Of a stretch of DNA of 64,000 bases, positions 42,948 to 52,826 are shown in pieces; within the stretch, counting starts at the first letter, position 1; each line of letters starts with the position of its first letter. The DNA comes from Saprospiraceae bacterium. GTDB lineage: Bacteria; Bacteroidota; Bacteroidia; Chitinophagales; Saprospiraceae. The position numbers and the translations under genes were made by a program. The stretch spans positions 62,001 through 126,000 of the forward strand of contig JAIYAP010000040.1 in NCBI GenBank assembly GCA_027488935.1, written 5' to 3'. Below the pieces are notes generated by a model. The model saw nothing but the letters and a program-made list of their open reading frames with translations, did not search any database and was not told the DNA's origin.

Positions 42948-44744
42948 TTAATCGTTCAGTTTCAACACCTTCAAAAACGCTTCCTGCGGTACTTCCACCG
43001 AGCCGAACTGTTTCATTTTCTTTTTACCTTCTTTCTGTTTCTCTAACAGTTTGCGTTTACGGGAGATGTCACCACCATAACATTTGGCGGTTACGTCTTT
43101 GCGCAGGGCGCTGATGGTTTCGCGGGCAATGACTTTTGCGCCAATGGCTGCCTGGATGGCAATCTGGAATTGCTGGCGAGGGAGCAGGGTTTTGAGTTTT
43201 TCGCACATCTTGCGGCCCATTTGCTCCGCCTTGCTGCGGTGTACGAGGGCGCTCAGGGCATCTACCTGTTCCTGATTGAGCTTGATGTCGAGGCGCACGA
43301 GGTCGGTTAGGCGGTAGTCGATTACATGATAATCGAAGGAGGCATAACCGCGGGTGAGCGACTTGAGTTGGTCGTAAAAGTCGAACACGATTTCGGCCAG
43401 CGGCATGTGGAAGTTCATTTCCAGGCGAGAAGGCGTGAGGTAAGTTTGCTTTTGAAGCATCCCGCGCTTATCGAGGCACAATTTCATGATGGAGCCGATA
43501 TAATCGGGCTTGGTGATGATTTGTGCAAAAATATAAGGCTCTTCGGCCGATTGTAAGTGGTTGGGCTCGGGTAAATCGCTGGGCTGACGTACGGTGAAAC
43601 GCTCGTCTTTCATGTTGGTCGCGAAATACGTTACGTTCGGTACGGTCGTGATGATGTCCTGGTCGAATTCGCGGTACAGGCGCTCTTGCACAATTTCGAG
43701 GTGCAACATGCCTAAGAAGCCGCAACGGAACCCAAAACCCAGGGCAACGGAACTTTCCGGCTCGAATACAAGGGAGGCATCGTTGAGTTGCAATTTCTCT
43801 AACGAATCGCGCAAGTCTTCGAAATCATCGTTGTCCAAGGGGTAAATACCGGCAAATACCATCGGCTTTACCTCTTCGAAACCGCGTACGGGTTCGGAAC
43901 AAGGACGGGCAACGTGGGTAATGGTATCACCCACTTTAATTTCGCGACTCACTTTGATGCCGGTAATTACATAGCCAACATCGCCGGCACGTATTTCGGC
44001 CGATTCGAACTGGCCGAGGCGCAAAACGCCCACTTCTTCCGCGATTACTTCTTTGCCGGTATTGTAAAAACGCAGTTTGTCGCCTTTTTTCATGACCCCG
44101 TTCATCACGCGTACGTAGGCGATTACGCCGCGGTAGGAGTTGAACATGGAGTCGAAAATCATGGTTTGCAAGGGCGCATCTACATCACCTTTGGGGGCCG
44201 GGATGCGGTGTATGGCGGCATCCAGGATTTCGGGAATCCCGAGGCCGGTACGACCCGATGCGGAGATAATATCTTCCCGTTCGCAACCGATGAGGTCCAT
44301 GATTTGATCCTGTACCTCTTCGATCATGGCGCTGGCCATATCTACTTTGTTGACAATCGGGATGATTTCCAGGTTGTGGTCAACGGCGAGGTAAAGATTA
44401 CTAATCGTTTGAGCCTGAATACCTTGAGAGGCATCTACCAGCAAAAGCGCACCTTCGCAGGCGGCGATAGAGCGGCTCACTTCGTAGGAAAAGTCGACGT
44501 GGCCGGGTGTATCAATCAGGTTGATGATGTATTCTTCCTTGGTTTTTGGGTCGATATAATGCATCTGGATGGCGTGGCTTTTGATGGTAATGCCGCGCTC
44601 TCTTTCGAGATCCATGTTATCGAGTGCCTGATCCTGCATGTCGCGTTTGCTGATCGTATTGGTGTACTCCAGCAATCGGTCGGCGAGGGTACTTTTGCCG
44701 TGGTCGATGTGGGCGATGATGCAGAAATTACGGATATTTTTCAT
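42948..44744 (-). CDS. lepA: Elongation factor 4 (LepA), ribosomal back-translocating GTPase
   Basis: 598 residues, the standard length. The GTPase domain has AHIDHGKST (11-19, P-loop), DTPGHVDF and NKVD; a LepA-specific C-terminal domain is present ([20 protein letters not shown], and [20 protein letters not shown] with the final [20 protein letters not shown] that contacts the A/P-site tRNA). It acts on stalled or mistranslocated ribosomes. It is downstream of the alkaline phosphatase gene but 151 bases apart, with a TATCTTTG box (minus, 44846-44839) in the gap, so it is probably transcribed separately. Confidence 0.97.
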   Translation of the reverse strand: MKNIRNFCIIAHIDHGKSTLADRLLEYTNTISKRDMQDQALDNMDLERERGITIKSHAIQMHYIDPKTKEEYIINLIDTPGHVDFSYEVSRSIAACEGALLLVDASQGIQAQTISNLYLAVDHNLEIIPIVNKVDMASAMIEEVQDQIMDLIGCEREDIISASGRTGLGIPEILDAAIHRIPAPKGDVDAPLQTMIFDSMFNSYRGVIAYVRVMNGVMKKGDKLRFYNTGKEVIAEEVGVLRLGQFESAEIRAGDVGYVITGIKVSREIKVGDTITHVARPCSEPVRGFEEVKPMVFAGIYPLDNDDFEDLRDSLEKLQLNDASLVFEPESSVALGFGFRCGFLGMLHLEIVQERLYREFDQDIITTVPNVTYFATNMKDERFTVRQPSDLPEPNHLQSAEEPYIFAQIITKPDYIGSIMKLCLDKRGMLQKQTYLTPSRLEMNFHMPLAEIVFDFYDQLKSLTRGYASFDYHVIDYRLTDLVRLDIKLNQEQVDALSALVHRSKAEQMGRKMCEKLKTLLPRQQFQIAIQAAIGAKVIARETISALRKDVTAKCYGGDISRKRKLLEKQKEGKKKMKQFGSVEVPQEAFLKVLKLND

Positions 44745-44838
44745 GGCGATAGCCTTAGTGTTAAGTTTGGCCGGAAGGGCCTGGTTGGCTTTTGAGGCCT
44801 GATTTCAATTTTTTAAAAGCAACAAAAAATTGCGGCCG

Positions 44839-44846
44839 CAAAGATA
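44839..44846 (-). promoter_or_regulatory. -7 box TATCTTTG upstream of lepA
   Basis: Read on the minus strand, 95 bases before the lepA start. No convincing -33 TTG at the right distance. Confidence 0.45.
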
Positions 44847-44895
44847 GCCCGTTTAACAATTCTTTGGGGATTTCGTTGAAAATTAGGCAATCATT

Positions 44896-46050
44896 TTACT
44901 TTTTTGGGTCTGTGGCGGTTGCTGGGAAGCCAAAAAGGGCCTGCATTTTGAAAAATATCTCGGTATTTTCATAAATGCCGCTAAATTGCTCGGCACCGGG
45001 TCCGTACGCGAAAACGGGTACCATGGTGGCGGTGTGCTGGTCGGTGGAAAACGCGATGATCAAGCTGTCCATTTCGGAGCCTTGTTTGATGGCCATACCG
45101 CCAGTTTCGTGGTCGGCTGTAACGATGACGAGGGTTTCACCGTCTGCTTCTGCGAATTTGAGGATAGCGCCAATGGCTGCATCAAAATCGAGCATTTCTT
45201 TTATGGCGTACGGACCGTTGTTTTTATGGCAAGCCCAGTCGATTTGAGAGCCTTCGAGCATCAGGAAAAAGCCTTTTGGGCTGCGTTCTTTCAAAAATGG
45301 TCCGGCAAGTTCGGCGGCTAAGGGCAGGTAATCGCGGCCATTTTCGACACTTTCGGGCTCTTCATCGGCAGAAAACCAGGCAAACGGACGATCGCCGGCG
45401 GGTTTGTAGTTGCTCAGTTTGTTTTCGGTGTAATTGCCCATTTGATAACCGGCATCCAGCATTTCCTGGTATAAATTTTTGGTATCGCTGCGGCGTTTGC
45501 GGAAATAATTCAGTCCACCGCCGATGAGTAAATCCAGTTTGGTTTGTAGAAAAAACGGGGCGATGCCTTCCATATCGGCCCGATCGGGCACGTGTGCAAT
45601 AAACGCAGCCGGGGTCGCATGGGTGATGCTGCAACTGGCAATTAATCCGGTTGCAAGGCCATTTTGACTGGCTTGTTCAAGGATGCTGAGGCAGGGTTTC
45701 TTGTTTTTATTCACCCCAATTGCGCCGTTGTACGTTTTGCAGCCACAGGCAAAGGAAGTAGCAGCGGCCCCCGAATCGGTGATCAAACGTTTATGGGCAT
45801 TGGTTTTAATGAGTCCGGTGATCGGAAATTGCTCCAGGTTTAAGTGGTTATTGTTTGAATACAACCCGGCCGAAATTTGGGTAAGTCCCATGCCATCGCC
45901 GATGAGCAGGATGATGTTTTTGGGCTGTTTCCCTTGGTTTTGGGGAACAAAAACGGTATGATTGGTTTTATCGGAATAGGCTGCGCTGCCAATAATGGAG
46001 GCGGTAATGGATAAAAAGAGGCAAATTAAGAGGATTCTATTCCTTTTCAT
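44896..46050 (-). CDS. Alkaline phosphatase (PhoA family), secreted
   Basis: 384 residues from the ATG at 46048-46050, which overlaps the aminopeptidase stop as ATGA. A signal-type hydrophobic stretch (6-24) precedes GDGMG (51-55, metal-binding Asp52) and LITDSGAAATSFACG (89-103) with nucleophile Ser93. MLEGSQIDWACHKNN and VTADHETGGM carry further metal ligands. The enzyme hydrolyses phosphate monoesters in the periplasm, and family members in Bacteroidota often face phosphate limitation. It is in one operon with the M17 aminopeptidase, an odd pairing with no evident functional link. Confidence 0.92.
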   Translation of the reverse strand: MKRNRILLICLFLSITASIIGSAAYSDKTNHTVFVPQNQGKQPKNIILLIGDGMGLTQISAGLYSNNNHLNLEQFPITGLIKTNAHKRLITDSGAAATSFACGCKTYNGAIGVNKNKKPCLSILEQASQNGLATGLIASCSITHATPAAFIAHVPDRADMEGIAPFFLQTKLDLLIGGGLNYFRKRRSDTKNLYQEMLDAGYQMGNYTENKLSNYKPAGDRPFAWFSADEEPESVENGRDYLPLAAELAGPFLKERSPKGFFLMLEGSQIDWACHKNNGPYAIKEMLDFDAAIGAILKFAEADGETLVIVTADHETGGMAIKQGSEMDSLIIAFSTDQHTATMVPVFAYGPGAEQFSGIYENTEIFFKMQALFGFPATATDPKK

Positions 46051-47549
46051 GTAGGCGTTTCCGTTTTGTTGGACCATTTTTCAATAAATTCGATTAACAA
46101 GCGCACGCCATATCCGGTGGCGCTTTTGGAGGTAGCAAAATCGGAATCGGCAAAAGCCATTCCGGCAATGTCGAGGTGTGCCCAGTGTGGGTGCTCGCTA
46201 GTGAAATGTTCGAGAAATTTGGCAGCAGAGATACTTTCGGCCATGGGTTTGCCGGTAAAATTGCGCAAATCGGCCACATCACTCTTCAAATCGCTGCCGT
46301 ATTCGTCCCACATCGGCATGCGCCACAAGCGTTCGCCACTTTCCATACCTGCCGCGCTTAATACATCGGCCAATTGATCGCTTTTGGTGAACAGACCGCC
46401 TGCCTGGGTGCCGATTGCCCGAATAATGCTGCCGGTGAGGGTAGCCAGGTCGATGAGCACATCGGGCATTTCCTGTTTGAGCAAATAGGCCAGTCCATCT
46501 GCGAGGATCAGTCGACCTTCCGCATCGGTATCAATTACTTCGATGGTTTTGCCTGACAATGAGCCGATTACGTCGCCTGGCTTGATGGCCAGGCCGTCGA
46601 TCATGTTTTCGGCGGCCGGGATCACGCCGATTATGCGCACGGGCAATTGCAGGCGCGCGGCCACCATGAAGGCGCCTAAAACGGCTGCGGCGCCGCCCAT
46701 GTCGCTTTTCATGAGGTGCATGTTGGTGGAAGGCTTCAGGCTCACGCCGCCGGTATCAAAGGTGACGCCTTTACCGACAAGGCCAAACACGGGTGTTTTG
46801 GTTTTGCGGGTTTTAGCACCGTATTCGAGTACGATTAAGGCGGGTGGATTGGGGCTGCCCTGGCCAACGGCAGTGAGGGCTTTCAAACCCTGTTCATGGA
46901 GGGCCGATTTATTTAAAATATTTACATAAAAACCGCATTCCTTGCCTGCTTTTACGGCCCAATTGGCCATTTGCTCGGGCGTTTTGTAATTGCCGGGCGC
47001 GTTGAGCAGGTCGAACAAGGAAAGATAGGTGAGCGCAAAAATTTGTCCCCGGCGGGCGGGCGCTTCCATTTCCTTCAGTCCTTTGGTGGGCAGCACGATG
47101 CTGATTTCTGATTTTGGGCCGCCAAATTCCACTTCCGGCTTGGTTTCTGTGCGGTATTTGCCGATGTCGTACAAGCCGAGCAAAGCGCCGGAGGTGGCTG
47201 CTTCCGTGAAGCGTGCGAGGGATTCCTGCGGGAAATGGCGCAAATCTATCCCCACTTTTTGCGGCAATTTGCTTTTATAGCGGTGGCAAAAAAGGCGGAG
47301 GGTGGAAAATATTTCCTGAAATCCGGTCTTTTTGCCTATTCCGCACAGGTATAGGCGTCGTCCCGGACTGCCCGCAGCGTACAAAACGAACACTTCCTTG
47401 GCTTCAGCGCGGAAATCGTTTTGTAGCGTGGCCGCATCTGCACCCGTGCGCGCGGCGATCTCCGCCAGGCGATCTGCTAGTTGTGCATCCTGAGCGAGGG
47501 GCACCACCATGGTATCGGGGACTTTTTTATCGAGTATTTTTACGATCAT
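46047..47549 (-). CDS. Leucyl aminopeptidase, M17 family
   Basis: 500 residues, standard length. A variable N-terminal domain is followed by the catalytic domain: GKGVTFDTGGVSLKPSTNMH (metal-binding Lys and Asp), LMKSDMGGAAAVLGAF, and the family signature IDTDAEGRLILADGLAYL. It removes N-terminal residues from peptides in the cytoplasm with two metal ions. It starts 22 bases after the ABC-F stop on the same strand, and its stop overlaps the start of the alkaline phosphatase. Confidence 0.95.
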   Translation of the reverse strand: MIVKILDKKVPDTMVVPLAQDAQLADRLAEIAARTGADAATLQNDFRAEAKEVFVLYAAGSPGRRLYLCGIGKKTGFQEIFSTLRLFCHRYKSKLPQKVGIDLRHFPQESLARFTEAATSGALLGLYDIGKYRTETKPEVEFGGPKSEISIVLPTKGLKEMEAPARRGQIFALTYLSLFDLLNAPGNYKTPEQMANWAVKAGKECGFYVNILNKSALHEQGLKALTAVGQGSPNPPALIVLEYGAKTRKTKTPVFGLVGKGVTFDTGGVSLKPSTNMHLMKSDMGGAAAVLGAFMVAARLQLPVRIIGVIPAAENMIDGLAIKPGDVIGSLSGKTIEVIDTDAEGRLILADGLAYLLKQEMPDVLIDLATLTGSIIRAIGTQAGGLFTKSDQLADVLSAAGMESGERLWRMPMWDEYGSDLKSDVADLRNFTGKPMAESISAAKFLEHFTSEHPHWAHLDIAGMAFADSDFATSKSATGYGVRLLIEFIEKWSNKTETPT

Positions 47550-47571
47550 AGGACTAAAAAATAGGCATGTA

Positions 47572-49458
47572 TCAGGCGCGTTCGGCCAGTTCCAGCCAGC
47601 GCAATTCCTTCATTTCCATGGATTCCTGTATTTTTCCGAGTTCGAGGGAAAGGGCTGCTGCATCTGCGGCGCTTAAATCGGGAGCATCGAATTTTTGCAG
47701 TATTTCGGTCTTTTTTTGCTCATGTTGTGCAATTTCCCGCTCTAATTTTTTCAATTCGTTGCGTTCGGTGCTGTTGAGTGCGGGCAAATTGGATACGGGT
47801 GCAATAACCGGGGCTGGTTTGGCAACGTTGGATTGCTGTTTTTCCAGCGCTTTTCGGTCTTGCTCTTCGGTGCGTTTGAGGGCGCGGTATTCGGCATGGG
47901 TGCCATTGAAATCGCGCACTTTGCCATTGCCTTCAAAGACGAAAAGGTGATCTACCAGTCGGTCCATAAAGTACCGGTCGTGCGTTACTACGATAAGACA
48001 GCCGGGGTAGTCTTCCAGAAAATCTTCCAAAACCTGCAAGGTCATCACGTCGAGGTCGTTCGTCGGCTCATCGAGGATCAGGAAATTGGGGTTTTTCATC
48101 AAAATGGTGAGCAGGTACAAGCGCCGGCGTTCGCCCCCGGAGAGTTGACTGGCATACACCTGTTGTTGGGAGCGGCTGAACAGGAATTTTTCCAGCAGTT
48201 GGGCGGCGGTGAGTTCCTTGCCTTTTTCGAGCGGAATCACATCGGCGATATCGCGAATGACGTCAATGACGCGGCGATCGTCGGCCAATTGGATGCCTTC
48301 CTGGCGGTAATGGCCAAAAATGATGGTATCGCCCACCACGATTTTGCCGGTATCGGGTTCGATGGCCTGGGTAAGCAGTTGCAGGAAGGTAGATTTCCCG
48401 GCCCCATTGGCGCCCACGATGCCCACGCGTTCCTTGCGTTTGAATTTATAGGAAAAATTTTCAATCAGTTTTTTCGGTCCGTACGACTTGCTGACATTGT
48501 GCAACTCGACAATTTTGCCGCCCATCCAGTTTTCTTTGATCTGGATGCTCATTTCGTCTTTTTTGACTTTCAGGGTATCATTGGTTTCCTTTCGATCAAA
48601 ATAGGCATCCACGCGGGCTTTGGCCTTGGTGGTACGGGCTTGCGGACTCTTTCGTACCCAATCGAGTTCGTTTTTGAGCAGTTTATTGGTGCGTTCGTAG
48701 GTGGTGGCTTCCACTTCTTCGCGCAGGGCTTTTTTCTCCAGATAATCGGAATAGTTACCTGAGTATCGGCGCAATTGTCCGCCTTCCAGTTCGATGATGC
48801 TATCGCACACATTTTCAAGGAAATAGCGATCGTGCGTGACCATAAACAGGGTAACGCCTGGCTGTTGGAGGTATTCTTCCAGCCATTCGATCATTTCCAC
48901 ATCCAAGTGGTTGGTCGGCTCATCGAGGATCAGGAAATCGGGTTCTTCGAGCAGTACTTTTACCAGGGCGACGCGCTTTTTTTGTCCACCCGACAATGAA
49001 TTGACCTTTTGTTCGAAGTTGGTCATGCCGAAACTAAACAGCGTTTCTTTCACTTTTGCATCAAACGACCAGGCTTTCAGGTCGTCCATGAGCGCCATGG
49101 CATCTTCGAGGGCCGTACCTTTGTCGCTGGGGTGCGCAAGGGCGTGTTCGTATTGCTGCACGGCCTTCACCATGGGGTTTTTATTATCGAGTACCGCGCC
49201 GAGCACATCTAAACCGGGGTGGAAATCGGGTTCCTGGTCGAGCCAACCGATGCGAATGTCTTTGCGGAGGATAATCTTGGCATTTTCACCTTCAGAGCCT
49301 TCTTTGCCGGCGATTACGCGCATGAGGGTACTTTTACCGGTGCCGTTTTTGGCGATCAGGCCGATTTTTTGTCCTTTATCGATGTGAAGAGAGAGGTTCT
49401 GGAACAGCATTTTTTCACCGTAGCTCTTCGTGACATTTTCGAGTGTTAAAAAATTCAT
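47572..49458 (-). CDS. ABC-F family ATPase (Uup-like)
   Basis: 628 residues with two nucleotide-binding domains and no membrane part. First: Walker A GLIAKNGTGKST (33-44), signature LSGGQKKRVALVK, Walker B LILDEPTNHLD. Second: GIVGANGAGKST, LSGGERRRLYLLT, LILDEPTNDLD. A P-site tRNA-interaction linker (about 240-315) and a C-terminal coiled coil (about 550-628, NELKKLEREIAQHEQKKTEI) give it the Uup look. Uup-type proteins resolve translation problems on ribosomes and affect DNA branch resolution. A TATCTTTG box on the minus strand at 49521-49514 is the likely promoter core. Confidence 0.93.
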   Translation of the reverse strand: MNFLTLENVTKSYGEKMLFQNLSLHIDKGQKIGLIAKNGTGKSTLMRVIAGKEGSEGENAKIILRKDIRIGWLDQEPDFHPGLDVLGAVLDNKNPMVKAVQQYEHALAHPSDKGTALEDAMALMDDLKAWSFDAKVKETLFSFGMTNFEQKVNSLSGGQKKRVALVKVLLEEPDFLILDEPTNHLDVEMIEWLEEYLQQPGVTLFMVTHDRYFLENVCDSIIELEGGQLRRYSGNYSDYLEKKALREEVEATTYERTNKLLKNELDWVRKSPQARTTKAKARVDAYFDRKETNDTLKVKKDEMSIQIKENWMGGKIVELHNVSKSYGPKKLIENFSYKFKRKERVGIVGANGAGKSTFLQLLTQAIEPDTGKIVVGDTIIFGHYRQEGIQLADDRRVIDVIRDIADVIPLEKGKELTAAQLLEKFLFSRSQQQVYASQLSGGERRRLYLLTILMKNPNFLILDEPTNDLDVMTLQVLEDFLEDYPGCLIVVTHDRYFMDRLVDHLFVFEGNGKVRDFNGTHAEYRALKRTEEQDRKALEKQQSNVAKPAPVIAPVSNLPALNSTERNELKKLEREIAQHEQKKTEILQKFDAPDLSAADAAALSLELGKIQESMEMKELRWLELAERA

Positions 49459-49735
49459 ATATTGGTATCAGACGGAACGTGCAGAGTCTGTGCGCATTTA
49501 CTTGTTAAAAATGCAAAGATACGACGAAGCGCGGGCGATTGGGGTGCTTTTATCCAGGATCTTGCACAGGATCCTGATGGTTTCAGAGAAAAACCGGAAA
49601 TTCGCCCCCCGAAACAAGCGTTTGGCCAACATTATGGTAAAAAAACGGCCTGTTTGGGTTTTTGCAGCGTTTAAAACCGCAAAAAATTATTCATTTTTTC
49701 AAATTATCGAGCAAAGTTGTCTTTGCCTTCCTGCT

Positions 49736-50428
49736 ATGAGTCGTAAAAATAAATTGCGCAAATTTGCTGAAATCCTTGCGTTCCCGAATGTGTACGAGTG
49801 TTACAATGTGCAAGAACCTTCGCTGGTGGGGGCCAATATGGAGCCGGTAGAAATGAAAGGCGTGTGGCACCGGGACCATTTTAAAAACGACCACCCCATT
49901 ACGCTGGAATTGGCTTGCGGCGGTGGTGAGTACACGGTGGATTTGGCCCGGCGCTTTCCGGAGCGCAATTTTATCGGCATTGATATTAAAGGCAATCGGT
50001 TGTGGCAGGGCGCCAAAAATGCCCTGGATGGTGGATTGCACAATGCTGCTTTTTTGCGCACCCGCATTGAAGTGTTGAGTGCGTTTTTTGCCCCTGGGGA
50101 GGTTTCAGAAATCTGGATTACGTTTCCTGATCCGTTTCCGCGGGAGAGCAAGGAGAACCGTCGGTTGACCTCGCCCATGTTTTTGGAGCGTTATCGGGAG
50201 GTGTTGGTACCTGGCGGGTTGGTGCATTTGAAACATGATGATCCGCATTTTTTTAGGTATAGTTTGCGGGTGATTGAATCCGACCCGCGTTGTACCTTGC
50301 TGTACGAAAATCAGGATATTTATGCCACGCCGATGTTGTATCCGGAATTGGGAATTCAGACATTGTATGAGGGAAAACATTTGGCAGCGGGCAAGACCAT
50401 TAAATACCTGCGTTGCACCATTTCATAA
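49736..50428 (+). CDS. trmB: tRNA (guanine-N7-)-methyltransferase TrmB
   Basis: 230 residues from the ATG at 49736 (MSRKNKLRKFAEILAFPN); the longer frame to 49430 crosses the ABC-F start region and is not coding. SAM-binding motif LELACGGGEYTVDLARRFPE, then FIGIDIKGNRLWQGAKNAL (acidic end of strand 2). The TrmB signature is ITFPDPFPRESKENRRLTSP (catalytic Asp in PDP). It adds m7G46 to tRNAs. The GHMP kinase gene follows at 15 bases. Confidence 0.94.
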   Translation: MSRKNKLRKFAEILAFPNVYECYNVQEPSLVGANMEPVEMKGVWHRDHFKNDHPITLELACGGGEYTVDLARRFPERNFIGIDIKGNRLWQGAKNALDGGLHNAAFLRTRIEVLSAFFAPGEVSEIWITFPDPFPRESKENRRLTSPMFLERYREVLVPGGLVHLKHDDPHFFRYSLRVIESDPRCTLLYENQDIYATPMLYPELGIQTLYEGKHLAAGKTIKYLRCTIS

Positions 50429-50443
50429 GCATATCTCCCTTTT

Positions 50444-51385
50444 ATGGAACACAACAAGCTGGTTTTTGAAACTTTTGCGCAGGGCAAATTGCTGTTGAGC
50501 GGCGAATATTTTGTGCTGGATGGGGCTTTGGCCTTGGCGTTGCCGGTGCGATTTGGGCAGTCGTTGCGGGTGGAGACCTGGAAGGAACCCGCCAGTTTGT
50601 CGTGGACCAGTAAAAACGAGGAAGGCGTGGCTTGGTATTTGGCTGAATTTGCCTTGCCGGATTTGGAAGTGCTCACCGATACGGATCGGAAAATATCGGA
50701 GAATTTGCAGGGTATTTTGCGTGCTTGTCAACGGCAAAATCCGCATTTTTTGGACGGTACCACGGGGCTTAAAGTACTGACGCAGAATAACTTCCCGCGC
50801 AATTGGGGTTTGGGTACCAGTAGTACGTTGATTGCGGCGGTGGCGCGTTGGGCGGAAGCAAATCCATACACGGTATTGTTTGAAACGATGGGCGGTTCGG
50901 GCTACGACCTCGCGTGTGCGTACGCGGAAGGGCCGCTGTTGTATCGTTTGGAAGGCCAAACGCCGGAGGTGACGCCAGTGGTTTTTGATCCGCCATATGC
51001 CGAGCACTTGTATTTTGTGTATTTGGATAAAAAGCAGGATAGTCGGGCGGGCATTTTGCGGTACCGGAATTTGGGCAGTGGCACGGCTGCTAAAGTTGCG
51101 GAGGTTACGGATTTGACGCGGCAAATGTTGGCTGCCGAGGATTTGGAGGCTTTTGAACAGGTGGTGATTGCGCACGAGCAATGCATCGGCGCGGCCTTGG
51201 AGTTGCCGACGGCCAAATCGGTGTATTTTTCGGATTATTGGGGGGCGGTGAAGAGTTTGGGTGCTTGGGGCGGTGATTTTGTGTTGGTTACGAGTGCGCG
51301 CGGGGAAGCGGAGACGCGTGGGTATTTTTTGGAGAAGGGGTTTGGGGTGGTTTTGGGGTGGAGGGAACTTCGATTGTGTGAATAG
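50444..51385 (+). CDS. GHMP-family kinase (mevalonate kinase-like)
   Basis: 313 residues. GKLLLSGEYFVLDGALALAL (14-33) is the family start; NWGLGTSSTLIAAVA (about 122-136) is the Gly/Ser-rich phosphate-binding motif 2; GGSGYDLACAYAEGP is the substrate/ATP segment; WGGDFVLVTSARGEAE is motif 3. The GYDLA variant resembles a Bacteroidota subgroup that serves isoprenoid or sugar phosphorylation; a mevalonate-pathway role fits the isoprenyl synthase elsewhere in the window but is not proved. It is likely cotranscribed with trmB. Confidence 0.82.
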   Translation: MEHNKLVFETFAQGKLLLSGEYFVLDGALALALPVRFGQSLRVETWKEPASLSWTSKNEEGVAWYLAEFALPDLEVLTDTDRKISENLQGILRACQRQNPHFLDGTTGLKVLTQNNFPRNWGLGTSSTLIAAVARWAEANPYTVLFETMGGSGYDLACAYAEGPLLYRLEGQTPEVTPVVFDPPYAEHLYFVYLDKKQDSRAGILRYRNLGSGTAAKVAEVTDLTRQMLAAEDLEAFEQVVIAHEQCIGAALELPTAKSVYFSDYWGAVKSLGAWGGDFVLVTSARGEAETRGYFLEKGFGVVLGWRELRLCE

Positions 51386-51500
51386 AAAATATCGAACACC
51401 GAACACCGAATATCGAACTCCGAAATAAGAGGGGCGCTACTGATTTAGAAAATATCGAACACCGAACTCCGAATATCGAACTCCGAAATAAGGGGGCGCT
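51384..51500. repeat. Heptamer tandem array in two 63-base units
   Basis: Starting just before the GHMP kinase stop, two nearly identical units (51384-51438 and 51447-51500) are each built of five heptamers of the form (C/T)CGAA(C/T)(A/T), for example TCGAACA and CCGAATA, then AATAAG and a G run with CGCT. Unlike a CRISPR array, there are only two units and no unique spacers. Confidence 0.85.
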
Positions 51501-51510
51501 TGATCTGGCT

Positions 51511-52209
51511 TTATTGGTTTTGGCATCTTTCAAGTTTTAGGGGCATCATTTTTCCTACATCTTCCATTTTTTCATAGCCGTCATTTAAATAATCCATATA
51601 TACCCATTTGCCATGTTGCTTTTCTAAATAGTCCTTTATGTTGTTAAAGATTGGTGCTTTGTCCGGTGGAAAATTAAACGAATCCTCATGCACGCCAAAT
51701 TCCTTTAATTGGATCCATTTGCCTTGGCACAGCGCATATATTTTACACCTGTTCACGCGGGTAAAGTCTAATTGGTCAATTACCAACGCAATTTCGTCTT
51801 TGCCATCGGCATTGTTGTCACCGATGTTGATTAAGCAGTATAGACCGTGTGCTGTCCCTAAGTGCAAGGTATCTTGGTTGTCTTTATTTAAGGACAGATA
51901 TAAGTCTGGATCCTGGTCAATGAACCAATTTATAACGGTATCCCATTCATTTTGAAAAGGATCTGCCGAGAAATCAATTTCCTTTTTTGTTCGTCTGGAG
52001 TAGTTATGTTCGAAAATAGTGTCCTTTTTTCTGTCACCGTCAAAATCGCCAACTACAAATAGTTTCTTTAATGGATGTAATTTAACCAAAGTATCCGCTG
52101 TTTGGATAGTCGGAGGACTATACATGTTTTTCGGCGGAGTACTGTTATTACAATTTATCAGCACTATCAACAAAGGCAATAAGTAGAGTATGTGTTTCAT
52201 GGTTATCAT
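51511..52209 (-). CDS. Lipoprotein with FG-GAP-like Asp-rich motifs, unknown function
   Basis: 232 residues; the start at 52209 overlaps the upstream stop as ATGA, and a second ATG lies at 52200. A lipoprotein signal with VLINC (Cys near residue 20) leads the protein. Two Ca-binding-like loops, VVGDFDGDRKKDTIFE (about 52-67) and NIGDNNADGKDEIALV (about 128-143), have the D-x-D/N-x-D pattern of FG-GAP/VCBS repeats. No enzyme domain is recognised. It is the last gene of a short minus-strand operon of small envelope proteins. Confidence 0.7.
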   Translation of the reverse strand: MITMKHILYLLPLLIVLINCNNSTPPKNMYSPPTIQTADTLVKLHPLKKLFVVGDFDGDRKKDTIFEHNYSRRTKKEIDFSADPFQNEWDTVINWFIDQDPDLYLSLNKDNQDTLHLGTAHGLYCLINIGDNNADGKDEIALVIDQLDFTRVNRCKIYALCQGKWIQLKEFGVHEDSFNFPPDKAPIFNNIKDYLEKQHGKWVYMDYLNDGYEKMEDVGKMMPLKLERCQNQ

Positions 52210-52826
52210 TTAATGGGATATCTATTTCGAGGGTGAATAAACCGTACCGATTTACCCGGCGGCGGCGGCACATCCTTCGAACTGATCATTTTTAAAGTAT
52301 CTAAGTAAGTTCCCATTGAAAAACTGTCAGTTTGGGCAACTACTGTACTGGAAATTATAGTGTCGAGCCAGTCGCTTAAATACAGGATGTTTTTAGGAAC
52401 CACGGATGAATGATTCAAATACTGCAATCTAATTTGGGCGCTATCTCTTATTTTATAATCCAGGAAGGACGTTAATCCATCATACGTTAAAGTTAAAGTA
52501 TCAAATATACCCGCAGTGCTAACTCCTGGGAAAAAGTTGTTCGCTAACAACAATGAATCGACAATTTGTCTGATCGAATCAGTTAAAACGCCCTTGAAAT
52601 AGGTATGCTTGGTTAAAAAAGTATCGTGCCGAATTATCTCAAAATGACCGGTGCTGTCAACATGGAAATAATCGGCTAAGTGGAAATCCCATTGTTCGCT
52701 GTTTGGGCTGAGATACCAGGTATATGTTGCATATTTAAAATCGGTGGTGACATTTTTTTTAGGTGCTGGTGGGTAGCTGCAAGCTCCAATCAGTAGTAAT
52801 AAGTAGATGTAGGGGCGAATTTTCAT
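52206..52826 (-). CDS. Lipoprotein of unknown function
   Basis: 206 residues. Lipobox IGAC at Cys16 after a short basic-hydrophobic signal. The mature part is beta-rich (FKYATYTWYLSPN, TLTLTYDGLTSFLDYKI, AQIRLQYLNHSSVV) and has no recognised domain. Its start overlaps the SRPBCC-remnant stop by 4 bases and its stop overlaps the next gene by 4 bases, so translation of the three genes is chained. Confidence 0.65.
   Translation of the reverse strand: MKIRPYIYLLLLIGACSYPPAPKKNVTTDFKYATYTWYLSPNSEQWDFHLADYFHVDSTGHFEIIRHDTFLTKHTYFKGVLTDSIRQIVDSLLLANNFFPGVSTAGIFDTLTLTYDGLTSFLDYKIRDSAQIRLQYLNHSSVVPKNILYLSDWLDTIISSTVVAQTDSFSMGTYLDTLKMISSKDVPPPPGKSVRFIHPRNRYPIK

Noticed and set aside
43914-44795. A 293-codon plus-strand frame across lepA
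   Set aside because: Shadow of lepA, whose minus-strand motifs are certain.
49430-49735. N-terminal extension of TrmB
   Set aside because: Begins inside the ABC-F start codons on the other strand and has no TrmB-like residues; the ATG at 49736 gives a normal start.
50423-51406. A 327-codon minus-strand frame opposite the GHMP kinase
   Set aside because: Very rich in Arg, Gln, His and Pro, no domain; the plus-strand GHMP kinase motifs are clear.
51384-51500. CRISPR array
   Set aside because: Only two units, built from heptamers, no distinct spacers and no cas genes.
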